Part shown: piece by piece, positions 25,210 to 32,824 of the stretch
Numbering within the stretch: the stretch's first letter is position 1
Layout of the letters: every line of letters begins with the position of its first letter
Assembly (NCBI RefSeq): GCF_001399685.1
Contig: NZ_JTHN01000032.1
Coordinates: 1-48,819 of the forward strand
Direction: 5' to 3'
Source: Paenibacillus sp. A3
GTDB lineage: Bacteria > Bacillota > Bacilli > Paenibacillales > NBRC-103111
DNA length: 48,819 bases
Notes under the pieces: generated by a model
What the model was told of the DNA's origin: nothing
The model's database searches: none
What the model saw: the letters and a program-made list of their open reading frames with translations, nothing else
Program-made: the position numbers and the translations under genes

Positions 25210-28200
25210 TTGGCAGCAAAAAAAGGTTTGACCCTGATGCTGAGCGCGGCGCTTGCCATGACTTCCTGGGGCTTTTTTTCGGCTTCGCAAGCGGAGGCCG
25301 CCGGGGTGCACCCGTCGCTACCGGATTGGTCCCATGCGGGCTATAAGGGCGGGGCGCCGCTGCCGACCGGAGGGACGGTCATCGATCTGGCCGCCAAAGG
25401 CGTAAAGGCCAATGACGGCAAGGACGATTCCGATGCGCTGCAGGCGGTCATCGACGCGATCCGCAGCGGTTCGTTAACCGTCAACGGCGCCAAGGTTAGC
25501 GAGACGAACCGGGCGATTCTGCAATTTCCCGCCGGGGAAATCAATCTGAGCAAATTCATCCGGACGGATGCCAGCTGGGTGACCTTCCGAGGCGCAGGCA
25601 CCGATCCGGCCACGGGAACGAAGATTGTGTTCAGGCCTGCCAGCACGTATGCCTCGGACAACGGCCTGCCCGTCATCGACGGCAAGCTGTGGCCGGGGTA
25701 CGGCGCTTTTCGCGTGGAGGACCGGGATAAAGATCCGGGCGAGCCCGACTATGAAGGCAGCATCAACTTTCACTGGAAATCCGGCGTCAAAGTAGCTAAT
25801 GCCGGCGGCGGAACGAAGGGCGGCAATCAAATCAAGCTGGCCAGCGGAGGCGGCAAAAAATTCAAGGCCGGGGATACGATCTACGTCGGAGCGGCCAATA
25901 CGGCGGACTTTTATCAAATGATGGGCGCGCCGCAAAATTACTGGATCAATCAGCACATGCGCAGCCAAATGTTCAAAGTGACAAGTCTGAGCGGGGATAC
26001 GCTGACGATCGACAAGCCGCTGGAGTTCGATATTCCGTACAGCAACGGCGGGGCGATTCTGGGAACGACCTACTATAGCAAGGTGATGCCGATCAAGCTC
26101 GTGGAAGGCGTCGGTTTTGAAAATTTTTATTTCACCCAAGACATCTCCTACACGCAGTACAGCAATAAAAATGTAAACGATTACGATCCGGTCACCAATC
26201 CGAACGGCGTCGGCCTGAAATATACGAACGAGGCCCCGGAATATGCGATCCATGCGATTGTGTTCAAATGGGCGCAAAACGGCTGGGTGAAGGGCATCCG
26301 TACCTACATGACGGGCTCGCACCCGATTGTCACCGAATTCGCCAGATATATGGAGTTTCGGGACAATGTCATTTTCGGTTCGTGGAACAAAGGCAAAGGC
26401 GGCCACGGCTACTTCCGCGGCTCCAAATTGTACGACAGCAAAATTATGAACAATACGATCGACCGCGTCCGCCATTTGACGCTGCAATGGTCGGCCACGG
26501 GCAACGTCGTCTCGGGCAATACGATGACGGTGGATATGAATCTGCACGGCGGCTGGGAGCGCCGCAATCTCATCGAGAACAACGTCATTACCGTTCCTTT
26601 CCGCCATCGCAGCTGGGGCGAGGGAGAAGGCGGCTCGGAGCCGGAAGGCGGAACTTGGTACCCCATCTGGTACGGTGCAGGGCCTCACGCGTCCAAATGG
26701 TCGGGCTCGACCGGCGAGCAGAATGTGTTTTTCAACAACACGATGAGCAAACAGGAAACGGACGGCGGAAGCTACACAACGTATACGCCTTATAACGATC
26801 CTCACCGCATCTATCAAATCGGCTGGGACGGAAGCAAGTGGGCGCATCTGGAGAAGCCAGCCGGGACGCTGATCGGCACTTGGACCGATAACGAGAAAGT
26901 GGACTACGCGCTCGCTCCGAACAAAGGCGTCTACGACTGTTTGACGTTTTCGGGAAGCACTTTATTGGGTGGCGGAACGGCCGTATTGAACTGCAAAGGC
27001 AGCAATCCCGGCGATACGCAAGCGCCGACGGCACCGGCCAATTTGACGGCAAACGGCGTCACGTCCTCCTCGGCGGCGCTTTCTTGGAATGCTTCCACGG
27101 ACAACGTCGGCGTCACGGGCTATGACGTCTACAACGGCGCAGCGCTGGCCGCAATCGTAACCGGCACCGGCGCAACGGTCAGCGGGCTGAGCCCGAATAC
27201 GACGTACACGTTTACGGTTAAGGCGAAGGATGCCGCCGGCAACGTCTCCGCAGCAAGCAACGCCGTTAAGGTAACGACCAGCGGAGGCACGCAGAACCCT
27301 GTACCGGTTACGCTGACGGCAGCCGAAGACAGCTTCGTTCGAGGCGGGACGTATGCCAACGACAACTACGGTTCCTCGGACACCATGAGCGTCAAGCTCA
27401 GAGCCTCCAATGCCTCCTACGACCGCAAGGGCTATGTAAAATTCAATCTGTCTTCGATCGGCGGAAACATCAGCTCGGCGATCCTGAAGCTGTATGTCAC
27501 GAATATTCACAGCAACACGACGTCCTACAAGTTGGAAGCCAGGGGGCTGCAAAACGACGCGTGGAGCGAAGCGACGATGAACGCCGCGAACCAGCCCACG
27601 GAAGCAGGAACCTCCGTAGGCACGGCAACCGTCAACCAAAAAGGCGCATACGTCAGCTTTGATGCGACCGCTTTTGTGAAAAGCCAGACCGACGGAACCG
27701 TCAGCTTCCGGCTTGTCGGCTTGGACGAGGATTTGGGCGCCGATTACGCGACCAAAGAACATGCTAATGCGGCCATACGCCCCATTCTTGTCGTGCATGC
27801 AGGGGGAAGCGGCGGCGATACGCAGCCGCCTTCGGTTCCGGCCGGGCTGTCGGTTACGGGCAAAACCTCCTCCAGCGTATCGCTCGCATGGAATGCCTCT
27901 ACCGACAATACGGGGGTCGCGTCCTACGAGGTGTATAACGGATCGGCGTTGGCTGCTGCGGTGACGGGAACAACCGCGACCGTTGGCGGATTAAGTCCGA
28001 ATACGACATACACCTTCACGGTCAAAGCGAAGGATGCGGCGGGCAACGCTTCCGGCGCAAGCAATCCGGTCAGCGCGACGACGGATGCGGTCGGAGCCGG
28101 GTGCTCAGGCGCGTTGAACTCGACGCCGGCGATTCAATACGCGATGAAAAACGCGAAGCCCGGCGATACCATCAGCATTGCTCCGGGAACTTGTCTTGGC

Positions 28201-29052
28201 GACGTGTCGACGTCCGGGGATACGCCCAGAACACCGGATGATCCTTATGGGCCGGGACTGTTCTTTTCGCCGAAAAACGGGACGGCTGCCGCTCACATTG
28301 TGCTGAAAAGCTGCGATCCCGGAAAACGGGCAATTTTAACAGGAAAAGCGGTAAACGACGGTTCCTATGGCATTCATTTGACGGGGGATTACTGGGAAAT
28401 TCGCGATCTGATCATTACGAACGCCCAAAAAGGGATCGTGGTCGATAACGGCAACAATAACCTGCTGAACAACGTTGAAGTGCATCGGATCGGCGACGAA
28501 GGCGTCCATTTTCGGGACGGCAGCTCGTACAATACGCTGGAATACTCCAAAATTTACGATACGGGCAACTACCAGCCGGGGTATGGGGAAGGAGCTTATG
28601 TCGGCTCGGACGAGAGCTCGCCATACGAGCATACCGTGATCGGCAATACGATCCGGCACACCGTCTTCGACGGCGGGATTACGGCAGAGCACATCGATAT
28701 CAAAGAGGGCGCCGACGGCACCGTGGTCGAGTACTGCCATTTCAACGGAACCGGCATGACGGGAGACAACAGCGCCGATAGCTTCATTGACGTGAAGGGC
28801 GTCAATTCGGTGATCCGATACAACGAGGGCTATCGGAACGGGAATGCGAAGGTGGCGGACGCGTTTCAGGTACGCACACACGGCTCCAAGTACCCGACCG
28901 GAAAGAACAATACGTTTTATAACAATAAGGTGAATCTCGATAATGCGCCAGGATACGTTGTCAATGCCACGAGTGCCGCTACGGGCACGAAAGCGCACGA
29001 CGACGTCCGAATCGGAGGCGGCAATTTATACAACAAAAATGTGAACAAGTAA
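25210..29052 (+). CDS. Secreted multidomain beta-helix protein (polysaccharide lyase-like)
   Basis: A 1280-residue exoprotein with a Sec signal (residues 1-30, cleavage near AEAA). Domains in order: a pectate-lyase-superfamily beta-helix (about 35-600; opening DWSHAGYKGGAPLPTGGTVI, with AILQFPAGEINLSKFI and repeated N-x-I coil strands); fibronectin III (about 601-694); a DNRLRE/CBM96-like domain (about 697-867; AAEDSFVRGGTYANDNYG); a second fibronectin III (about 870-960); and a second right-handed beta-helix (about 963-1280; GDTISIAPGTCLGDVSTSG). TTG start with AGAAGGAGGA upstream. Two beta-helices in one chain suggest a lyase joined to a second lyase or binding domain acting on plant or bacterial polysaccharide. 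Exact substrate is not determinable. Confidence 0.88.
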   Translation: MAAKKGLTLMLSAALAMTSWGFFSASQAEAAGVHPSLPDWSHAGYKGGAPLPTGGTVIDLAAKGVKANDGKDDSDALQAVIDAIRSGSLTVNGAKVSETNRAILQFPAGEINLSKFIRTDASWVTFRGAGTDPATGTKIVFRPASTYASDNGLPVIDGKLWPGYGAFRVEDRDKDPGEPDYEGSINFHWKSGVKVANAGGGTKGGNQIKLASGGGKKFKAGDTIYVGAANTADFYQMMGAPQNYWINQHMRSQMFKVTSLSGDTLTIDKPLEFDIPYSNGGAILGTTYYSKVMPIKLVEGVGFENFYFTQDISYTQYSNKNVNDYDPVTNPNGVGLKYTNEAPEYAIHAIVFKWAQNGWVKGIRTYMTGSHPIVTEFARYMEFRDNVIFGSWNKGKGGHGYFRGSKLYDSKIMNNTIDRVRHLTLQWSATGNVVSGNTMTVDMNLHGGWERRNLIENNVITVPFRHRSWGEGEGGSEPEGGTWYPIWYGAGPHASKWSGSTGEQNVFFNNTMSKQETDGGSYTTYTPYNDPHRIYQIGWDGSKWAHLEKPAGTLIGTWTDNEKVDYALAPNKGVYDCLTFSGSTLLGGGTAVLNCKGSNPGDTQAPTAPANLTANGVTSSSAALSWNASTDNVGVTGYDVYNGAALAAIVTGTGATVSGLSPNTTYTFTVKAKDAAGNVSAASNAVKVTTSGGTQNPVPVTLTAAEDSFVRGGTYANDNYGSSDTMSVKLRASNASYDRKGYVKFNLSSIGGNISSAILKLYVTNIHSNTTSYKLEARGLQNDAWSEATMNAANQPTEAGTSVGTATVNQKGAYVSFDATAFVKSQTDGTVSFRLVGLDEDLGADYATKEHANAAIRPILVVHAGGSGGDTQPPSVPAGLSVTGKTSSSVSLAWNASTDNTGVASYEVYNGSALAAAVTGTTATVGGLSPNTTYTFTVKAKDAAGNASGASNPVSATTDAVGAGCSGALNSTPAIQYAMKNAKPGDTISIAPGTCLGDVSTSGDTPRTPDDPYGPGLFFSPKNGTAAAHIVLKSCDPGKRAILTGKAVNDGSYGIHLTGDYWEIRDLIITNAQKGIVVDNGNNNLLNNVEVHRIGDEGVHFRDGSSYNTLEYSKIYDTGNYQPGYGEGAYVGSDESSPYEHTVIGNTIRHTVFDGGITAEHIDIKEGADGTVVEYCHFNGTGMTGDNSADSFIDVKGVNSVIRYNEGYRNGNAKVADAFQVRTHGSKYPTGKNNTFYNNKVNLDNAPGYVVNATSAATGTKAHDDVRIGGGNLYNKNVNK

Positions 29053-29164
29053 GGGCCGGGAGCAGGTGCTGACTTTGACGTGACTTGCGACCAAAGAACA
29101 TGCGAATACCGGCATCCGACCTGTTTTGTCATCAACGAAGGTTCACTTGGCGCATCAACATGGA

Positions 29165-29198
29165 GGCATTCTCTCTTCGATGGGGGAATGTCTTTTTT
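29165..29198 (+). terminator. Terminator after the beta-helix exoprotein
   Basis: An 11-bp stem with some G-U pairs (GGCATTCTCTC with GGGGGAATGTC) is followed by TTTTTT. It lies about 110 bp after the stop codon, beyond a stretch without recognisable content. Confidence 0.75.
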
Positions 29199-29267
29199 CT
29201 CGCGCAATGTGCTCAGTGAGCATAAATCGTTAAATTTGTATTATGGTCTGGTAAATGTAACCAACTA

Positions 29268-29276
29268 TGTTAAAAT
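29268..29276 (+). promoter_or_regulatory. Extended -10 promoter of the hfq-like gene
   Basis: TG-T-TAAAAT (29268-29276) is an extended -10 about 37 bp before the ATG; no clear -35 is present. Confidence 0.45.
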
Positions 29277-29312
29277 AATATGGAATCCTAAAACACAGAG
29301 AGGGATAATCCA

Positions 29313-29537
29313 ATGAACAAAACGAAATCAAATGAAGTTGTACAGAGCCATTTCCTGAATACTTTAACCGAGGAGAGGATACCCGTTACCTTAATCACCA
29401 AAAATGGATTTCAGATGAGAGGGGTAGTCAAGTTTTATGATCAATATACGATTGTTCTAGAGGTGAATGGTAACGATACTCTGATCAACAAAGCTGCCAT
29501 ATCTACGATTATTTCAAGCAAGCGGGTTCCTATTTGA
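29313..29537 (+). CDS. hfq: Hfq-like Sm RNA-binding protein with altered Sm2 motif
   Basis: A 74-residue protein with the Hfq fold: an N-terminal helix QSHFLNTLTEERIPVTLIT, Sm1 strands NGFQMRGVVKFYDQYTIVLE (about 32-51) and Sm2 INKAAISTIISSKRVP. In Hfq the Sm2 signature is YKHAIS; here Tyr is Asn and the histidine lining the RNA pocket is Ala, with the lysine kept. It is not beside miaA, the usual place of the housekeeping gene, so it is probably a paralogue. SD GAGAGGG precedes the ATG. A degenerate second copy follows within 60 bp and a type I toxin-antisense locus within 250 bp. Role in sRNA pairing is inferred only. Confidence 0.85.
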   Translation: MNKTKSNEVVQSHFLNTLTEERIPVTLITKNGFQMRGVVKFYDQYTIVLEVNGNDTLINKAAISTIISSKRVPI

Positions 29538-29576
29538 CGGCATGGCGCTTTCTTTAATGTTCGAACACCAATCCTC

Positions 29577-29698
29577 CATTACAACGATTTCCGAGATGTT
29601 GTTCTAGAGATGTATGGAGAAATACTGTGATCAATGAAGTAGCGATATCAACGATTGTATCAAGAAAACGTGTGCCTCAGGTTTTAATGTTTCGGTAG
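29577..29698 (+). pseudogene. Degenerate second copy of the hfq-like gene
   Basis: The 3' half of an Hfq-like gene: HYNDFRDVVLEMYGE, then after one missing A in the AAA run at 29620-29622, NTVINEVAISTIVSRKRVPQ to a stop at 29696. This aligns directly with FYDQYTIVLEVNGNDTLINKAAISTI in the copy upstream. The 5' half is gone or unrecognisable. Its Sm2 core differs again (Lys to Glu, His to Val), showing divergence before or after decay. Confidence 0.75.
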
Positions 29699-29726
29699 CA
29701 CATTCTACTCAAACACTAGCATAATA

Positions 29727-29735
29727 TGGTATAAT
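29727..29735 (+). promoter_or_regulatory. Extended -10 promoter of the type I toxin mRNA
   Basis: TG-G-TATAAT is a perfect extended -10 about 60 bp before the toxin ATG. No strong -35 is visible. Confidence 0.6.
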
Positions 29736-29794
29736 AATCCAATCACAATAGAATGGCTTTATGGGCGGTCGGCTAGCCTCTCGGAAGGGAGGTG

Positions 29795-29887
29795 ATGCCT
29801 GTGGAGGTATTTCAAGCGCTACAGTTAATGTTCCTGTTTGGAATGTTCATTTTAGCTTTGCTTACTTACCTTAACAAAAAGAAATAG
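29795..29887 (+). CDS. Putative holin-like type I toxin peptide
   Basis: A 30-residue peptide, MPVEVFQALQLMFLFGMF plus ILALLTYLNKKK: one membrane helix with a lysine-rich tail, the layout of the Firmicute holin-like toxin family (Hol-Tox) of type I systems. GGGAGGTG lies 3-9 nt upstream. The sequence after the stop, with GGCCGCCCTGTTAGCAGA and the AGCGGCTATTGTGTATGGGA block ending in a terminator, follows the conserved arrangement I know from such loci. Overexpression in relatives damages the membrane. A convergent antisense RNA is predicted from the other strand. Confidence 0.8.
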   Translation: MPVEVFQALQLMFLFGMFILALLTYLNKKK

Positions 29888-30053
29888 GCCGCCCTGTTAG
29901 CAGAGGGATGCGACCTATTTTCTAACGCTACACCTTTGAAAGCCACCGCCCTTAAAAGCGGCTATTGTGTATGGGAGTGTAGATGTTACCAGCATCTGCA
30001 TTCCCTTTTTTAGTATACGCTTGATGAGAAATGTAAATACATCTACTTACATT
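29880..30053 (-). ncRNA. Predicted antisense RNA (antitoxin) to the toxin mRNA
   Basis: On the minus strand TATAAT (plus 30060-30065) lies 17 bp from TTGTAA (plus 30083-30088), giving a start near 30053. The RNA would run leftward and end at a 10-bp stem (plus 29883-29892 with 29910-29919) followed by TTTCTTTTT, for about 170 nt. It overlaps the 3' part of the toxin transcript, including its terminator and stop codon, as in TxpA/RatA-like systems. Boundaries are predictions. Confidence 0.6.
29973..30011 (+). terminator. Terminator of the toxin mRNA
   Basis: A 13-bp stem (GGGAGTGTAGATG with CATCTGCATTCCC, two G-U) is followed by TTTTTT. It lies within the predicted overlap with the antisense RNA. 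Confidence 0.8.
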
Positions 30054-30204
30054 ACTATTATTATACAGTACGTTAAACGTACTTACAAGATGAACGCTCA
30101 TTCTTTGCCTAGAGCTTAAGATGGTCTAAAATGCCTATTTGATTCGACAAATAATTCCAATAGTAGTATTATAGATTCATGTAACAAGATTGGATGGTGT
30201 TTCT

Positions 30205-30294
30205 ATGGAACTAGTTTGGAATGTTATTGGGTTAACTCTTCTAAGTTCGACTTTGTATTTATCATTAAGAGTATTTTTTAAAAAAGTGGATTAA
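30205..30294 (+). CDS. Possible small membrane peptide
   Basis: A 29-residue frame, MELVWNVIGLTLLSSTLYLS plus LRVFFKKVD, forms a single hydrophobic helix with a short basic tail. GGATGGTG lies about 6 nt upstream. It sits between the type I toxin locus and the phytase gene. It resembles small membrane toxins in shape only; no family is recognised. Confidence 0.4.
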   Translation: MELVWNVIGLTLLSSTLYLSLRVFFKKVD

Positions 30295-30353
30295 ACATTT
30301 ATCGAAATGGCGAAAGTAATTCGTGCATTTATTTCATCCGCTCCGGGCTTTCT

Positions 30354-31520
30354 TTAATCGTCCTGTCGGTCTTTCAGTTTCCTTGGATCCACATCGTTCT
30401 CGATATCAAGATCGTCTCCGAATGTTTTCTTGAACGCTTTGGAGATAGCATCCCATTTCACAATCTTGAAATTTTGATTGATCACCGCTCCGTCCTGCAG
30501 ATTCTGATCGTCCTGAGCAATAAAAATCCCTCTAGGGTAAGTGCTGCCGAGTCCGAAACTCAAAACATCAATGCCGTCGGTTTCGCTTGTACCGTCGATC
30601 TTAGGACCGTCTGCAATGACGAAGCTTCCCTTATAGTCCCCGTCTTTGCGATCGAACACGGCGTAGCTGCTGCTGCCCTGACTTGAGGCGATGAGGTATC
30701 CATCTCCATCCTTGCCGTAATACAAGGTTAGTCCTTCAACGTCGGCCGTCAGCCGCTTATTGTCAACCGCTGCGACCAGCTTACGGGACTCACCGCCGTC
30801 CGGTTCAGCGCTATATTTCCAAATGCCCACCTCTTCTTCCGCGATGTACAATCGGCCGTATTCGTCGTCCGCCACCATTCCCTCCGATTGGGATGCGAGT
30901 TGAAAGGCTCTTACCTTCTTGCCGTTTAGGGCGCCTTGGCCATTATCATACAATTCGTACTGCTCAAATTCGCCTGCTTTACCGAGAACAAGCGCATAGA
31001 ATTTTCCCGTTTTCAGACTGTGATACAGGCTAAAGCCGTAAACTTCGCTCATCTTGGATACGATCGGCGTACCGTTAATCTGCTTGAGCGCTCCGCTAGA
31101 GGAGTCAATGGCAAAAATATCGATAGTATTCGTCGTACGGTTCGTCGCTGCTGCAATGTCTACCTTTTTCCCGGCCAGAGGCACACCGTAGCGTACGTCG
31201 ATGTTGTTCATTTTGCCCAGCGGATAAGAATATTTTTGTTTGCCGTTTAGGTCATAGACCAGAATTCCGCCGTCTTTATTCGTTGCGATAATCTCGCTCT
31301 TCGACGGGTCGGAGGGGTGTACCCAAATCGATGGGTCATCGGCTGCATCGCTGCCGCTGCTTACGGCATCGGTCTCCGCTGCGGCAAGCACGTTGGCCCG
31401 GGGTTCGCCGGCTGCATAGGCATAGCTTCCGTATAATGATGTCGGGACTGCGGCCGGAAGGGCAAGGGCGAAGGCAAGAACGGCAACGACTATGGACTTT
31501 GTTTTTCTCATCCACTTCAC
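30354..31520 (-). CDS. phyC: Beta-propeller 3-phytase
   Basis: A 388-residue secreted phosphatase releasing phosphate from calcium phytate. A signal peptide (residues 1-37, cleavage after AYA) is followed by the six-bladed propeller with the usual blade motifs: DDPSIWVHPSDPSKSEIIAT, KQKYSYPLGKMNNIDVRYG, SQSEGMVADDEYGRLYIAEE and DVEGLTLYYGKDGDGYLIAS. Acidic residues in DDP, DDEYG and EEE are those that bind calcium in Bacillus phytases. The ATG overlaps nothing upstream; 265 bp separate it from sigK. Probably induced by phosphate limitation in relatives, but I see no clear PhoP boxes. Confidence 0.93.
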   Translation of the reverse strand: MKWMRKTKSIVVAVLAFALALPAAVPTSLYGSYAYAAGEPRANVLAAAETDAVSSGSDAADDPSIWVHPSDPSKSEIIATNKDGGILVYDLNGKQKYSYPLGKMNNIDVRYGVPLAGKKVDIAAATNRTTNTIDIFAIDSSSGALKQINGTPIVSKMSEVYGFSLYHSLKTGKFYALVLGKAGEFEQYELYDNGQGALNGKKVRAFQLASQSEGMVADDEYGRLYIAEEEVGIWKYSAEPDGGESRKLVAAVDNKRLTADVEGLTLYYGKDGDGYLIASSQGSSSYAVFDRKDGDYKGSFVIADGPKIDGTSETDGIDVLSFGLGSTYPRGIFIAQDDQNLQDGAVINQNFKIVKWDAISKAFKKTFGDDLDIENDVDPRKLKDRQDD

Positions 31521-31625
31521 TCCATCCTATTTTTATTAATTTCCAATATTTAGGATACCAATAAAAAGCTAAAGGTAGGTTGAGTGAATGTGAAGATCTT
31601 GTGACGATAATTCAGATCATCACAT

Positions 31626-31664
31626 AGAGACATTTTCCCATCGCGGGGAAATGTCTCTTTTCTT
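31626..31664 (+). terminator. Strong hairpin upstream of sigK
   Basis: A 14-bp stem (AGAGACATTTTCCC with GGGGAAATGTCTCT, one G-U, loop ATCGC) is followed by TTTCTTC. It lies in the divergent gap between phytase and sigK with no gene reading into it, so it either isolates sigK or ends an unseen small RNA. Its sequence resembles the terminator at 29165. Confidence 0.6.
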
Positions 31665-31692
31665 CGATGGATGTAAACTTTTGTGTACAGGC

Positions 31693-31720
31693 ACTTCCGG
31701 GCTTTCGCCCACATACACTA
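31693..31720 (+). promoter_or_regulatory. SigK/SigE-type promoter of sigK
   Basis: AC (31693-31694), 17 bp, then CATACACTA (31712-31720) matches the mother-cell SigK consensus AC-N17-CATANNNTA exactly. The -10 also fits SigE (CATACAHT), but no SigE -35 is seen. This supports autoregulation in the mother cell. Confidence 0.75.
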
Positions 31721-31785
31721 ATACTAATCTTTGCGCGGAGATTTCCGAGACCGTTGATCGGCAAACACCTTAGGGGGTGGCTGGA

Positions 31786-32487
31786 ATGCCCGGATTATTC
31801 AGTGCCGTAGCTTTATTTATTAAACAGCTTACTTTACTCGTTTCCTACGTGAAAAACAACGCGTTTCCCCAGCCCTTGGCGGAGGATGAAGAAGACAAAC
31901 ATTTGAAGCTGATGGCTCAAGGCAATCAACACTCGCGCAATGTGCTCATCGAGCATAACCTTCGGCTTGTCGCGCACATCGTCAAGAAATTCGACAACAC
32001 GGGGGAGGATCTGGAGGATTTGATCTCCATCGGTACGATCGGTTTGATCAAAGCGATTGAATCGTTTTCCCCCGACAAAGGGACCAAGCTGGCGACCTTT
32101 GCGGCGCGGTGTATCGAGAATGAAATTCTGATGCACCTTCGCTCGCTGAAAAAGACGCGCAAGGACGTATCGCTGCACGACCCAATCGGTACGGACAAGG
32201 AGGGAAATGAAATTACTTTGATCGATATCCTCGGCACGGACTCCGACGAGGTGGTGGATAAGGTGCAGCTTAAGATCGAGAAGAGCAAGATTTACAAAAA
32301 TCTGGATATTCTCGACGAGCGGGAAAAGGAAGTCGTTGTAGGGCGGTTCGGACTAGAGCATGGTGGAGAAGAGCGGACTCAGCGGGAAATTGCGAAGGAG
32401 TTAGGCATATCGCGAAGTTATGTGTCAAGGATTGAGAAAAGAGCTCTCATGAAGCTGTATCATGAGTTTTATAAGGCGAAGAGATAA
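31786..32487 (+). CDS. sigK: Sporulation sigma factor SigK
   Basis: A 233-residue late mother-cell sigma factor. The pro-sequence ([19 protein letters not shown]) precedes the [12 protein letters not shown] cleavage region. Region 2 is [20 protein letters not shown], region 3 is [20 protein letters not shown] and region 4 is [20 protein letters not shown]. It is nearly the same as B. subtilis SigK in the parts I recall. The gene is continuous, with no skin element. ATG 31786, 5 nt after GGGGGTGG, is chosen over a GTG at 31777 because it matches the start of the pro-protein. A 34-bp piece of this gene recurs at 42432. Confidence 0.96.
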   Translation: MPGLFSAVALFIKQLTLLVSYVKNNAFPQPLAEDEEDKHLKLMAQGNQHSRNVLIEHNLRLVAHIVKKFDNTGEDLEDLISIGTIGLIKAIESFSPDKGTKLATFAARCIENEILMHLRSLKKTRKDVSLHDPIGTDKEGNEITLIDILGTDSDEVVDKVQLKIEKSKIYKNLDILDEREKEVVVGRFGLEHGGEERTQREIAKELGISRSYVSRIEKRALMKLYHEFYKAKR

Positions 32488-32819
32488 ACACGGTAATAGC
32501 TTGCCTTGTTGGCAGACCTCTATGCCTTCTTTGGTAAAAACAACCAAGTATAGGATGGAGGGGTTACGTGTGTTAAACGAATTCTTCGATATTCTTCGCA
32601 CACTACTTGTCTAGGCTATTTCATGTGCATAGTAATCGAAGGAGTGGTTTACCTATGCGGTAACGAACAATTAATAAAAGTAGATGGAATTGATCGCCAG
32701 CCAGCCTCTCATTCAGCTGGTTGGCGATCAACTTTATAGAAGTTTTAATTTCGGGGCCCCCCGCAAAGTACCTGAATCCGCTTTGAAGCCAAGGCGCCAC
32801 TTTGAGGGGGTGTTTCTTT
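32488..32819. other. Gap between sigK and the S-layer phosphoesterase, with a micro-ORF
   Basis: It holds a strong hairpin at 32688 and a terminator at 32757. A 14-codon frame from GTG 32570 (MLNEFFDILRTLLV, stop at 32612-32614) has GGATGGAGG about 8 nt upstream and would be a tiny hydrophobic peptide. A hydrophobic micro-ORF followed by a long hairpin recalls small toxin or sRNA loci, but I recognise no family. Confidence 0.4.
32687..32731. terminator. Long perfect-loop hairpin
   Basis: TTGATCGCCAGCCAGC pairs with GCTGGTTGGCGATCAA (16 bp, one G-U) around a short loop; ACTTTATAG follows. Probably the 3' end of a short transcript from the micro-ORF region. Confidence 0.55.
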
Positions 32820-32824
32820 TTATT
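32757..32824 (+). terminator. Second hairpin with T-rich tail before the convergent phosphoesterase gene
   Basis: CCCCCCGCAAAGT (32757-32769) pairs with ACTTTGAGGGGG (32799-32810), followed by TGTTTCTTTTTATTTTA. A plus-strand terminator that may also affect the convergent gene. Confidence 0.5.

Noticed and set aside
26172..26185. cre-like sequence TGTAAACGATTACG inside the beta-helix gene
   Set aside because: It fits the consensus well but is nearly 1 kb inside the coding region, where chance matches are expected.
25474..26847. Long minus-strand open frame of 457 codons opposite the beta-helix gene
   Set aside because: It is a codon-bias shadow of the plus-strand gene: no ribosome site, no recognisable domain, and the plus frame has clear family motifs.
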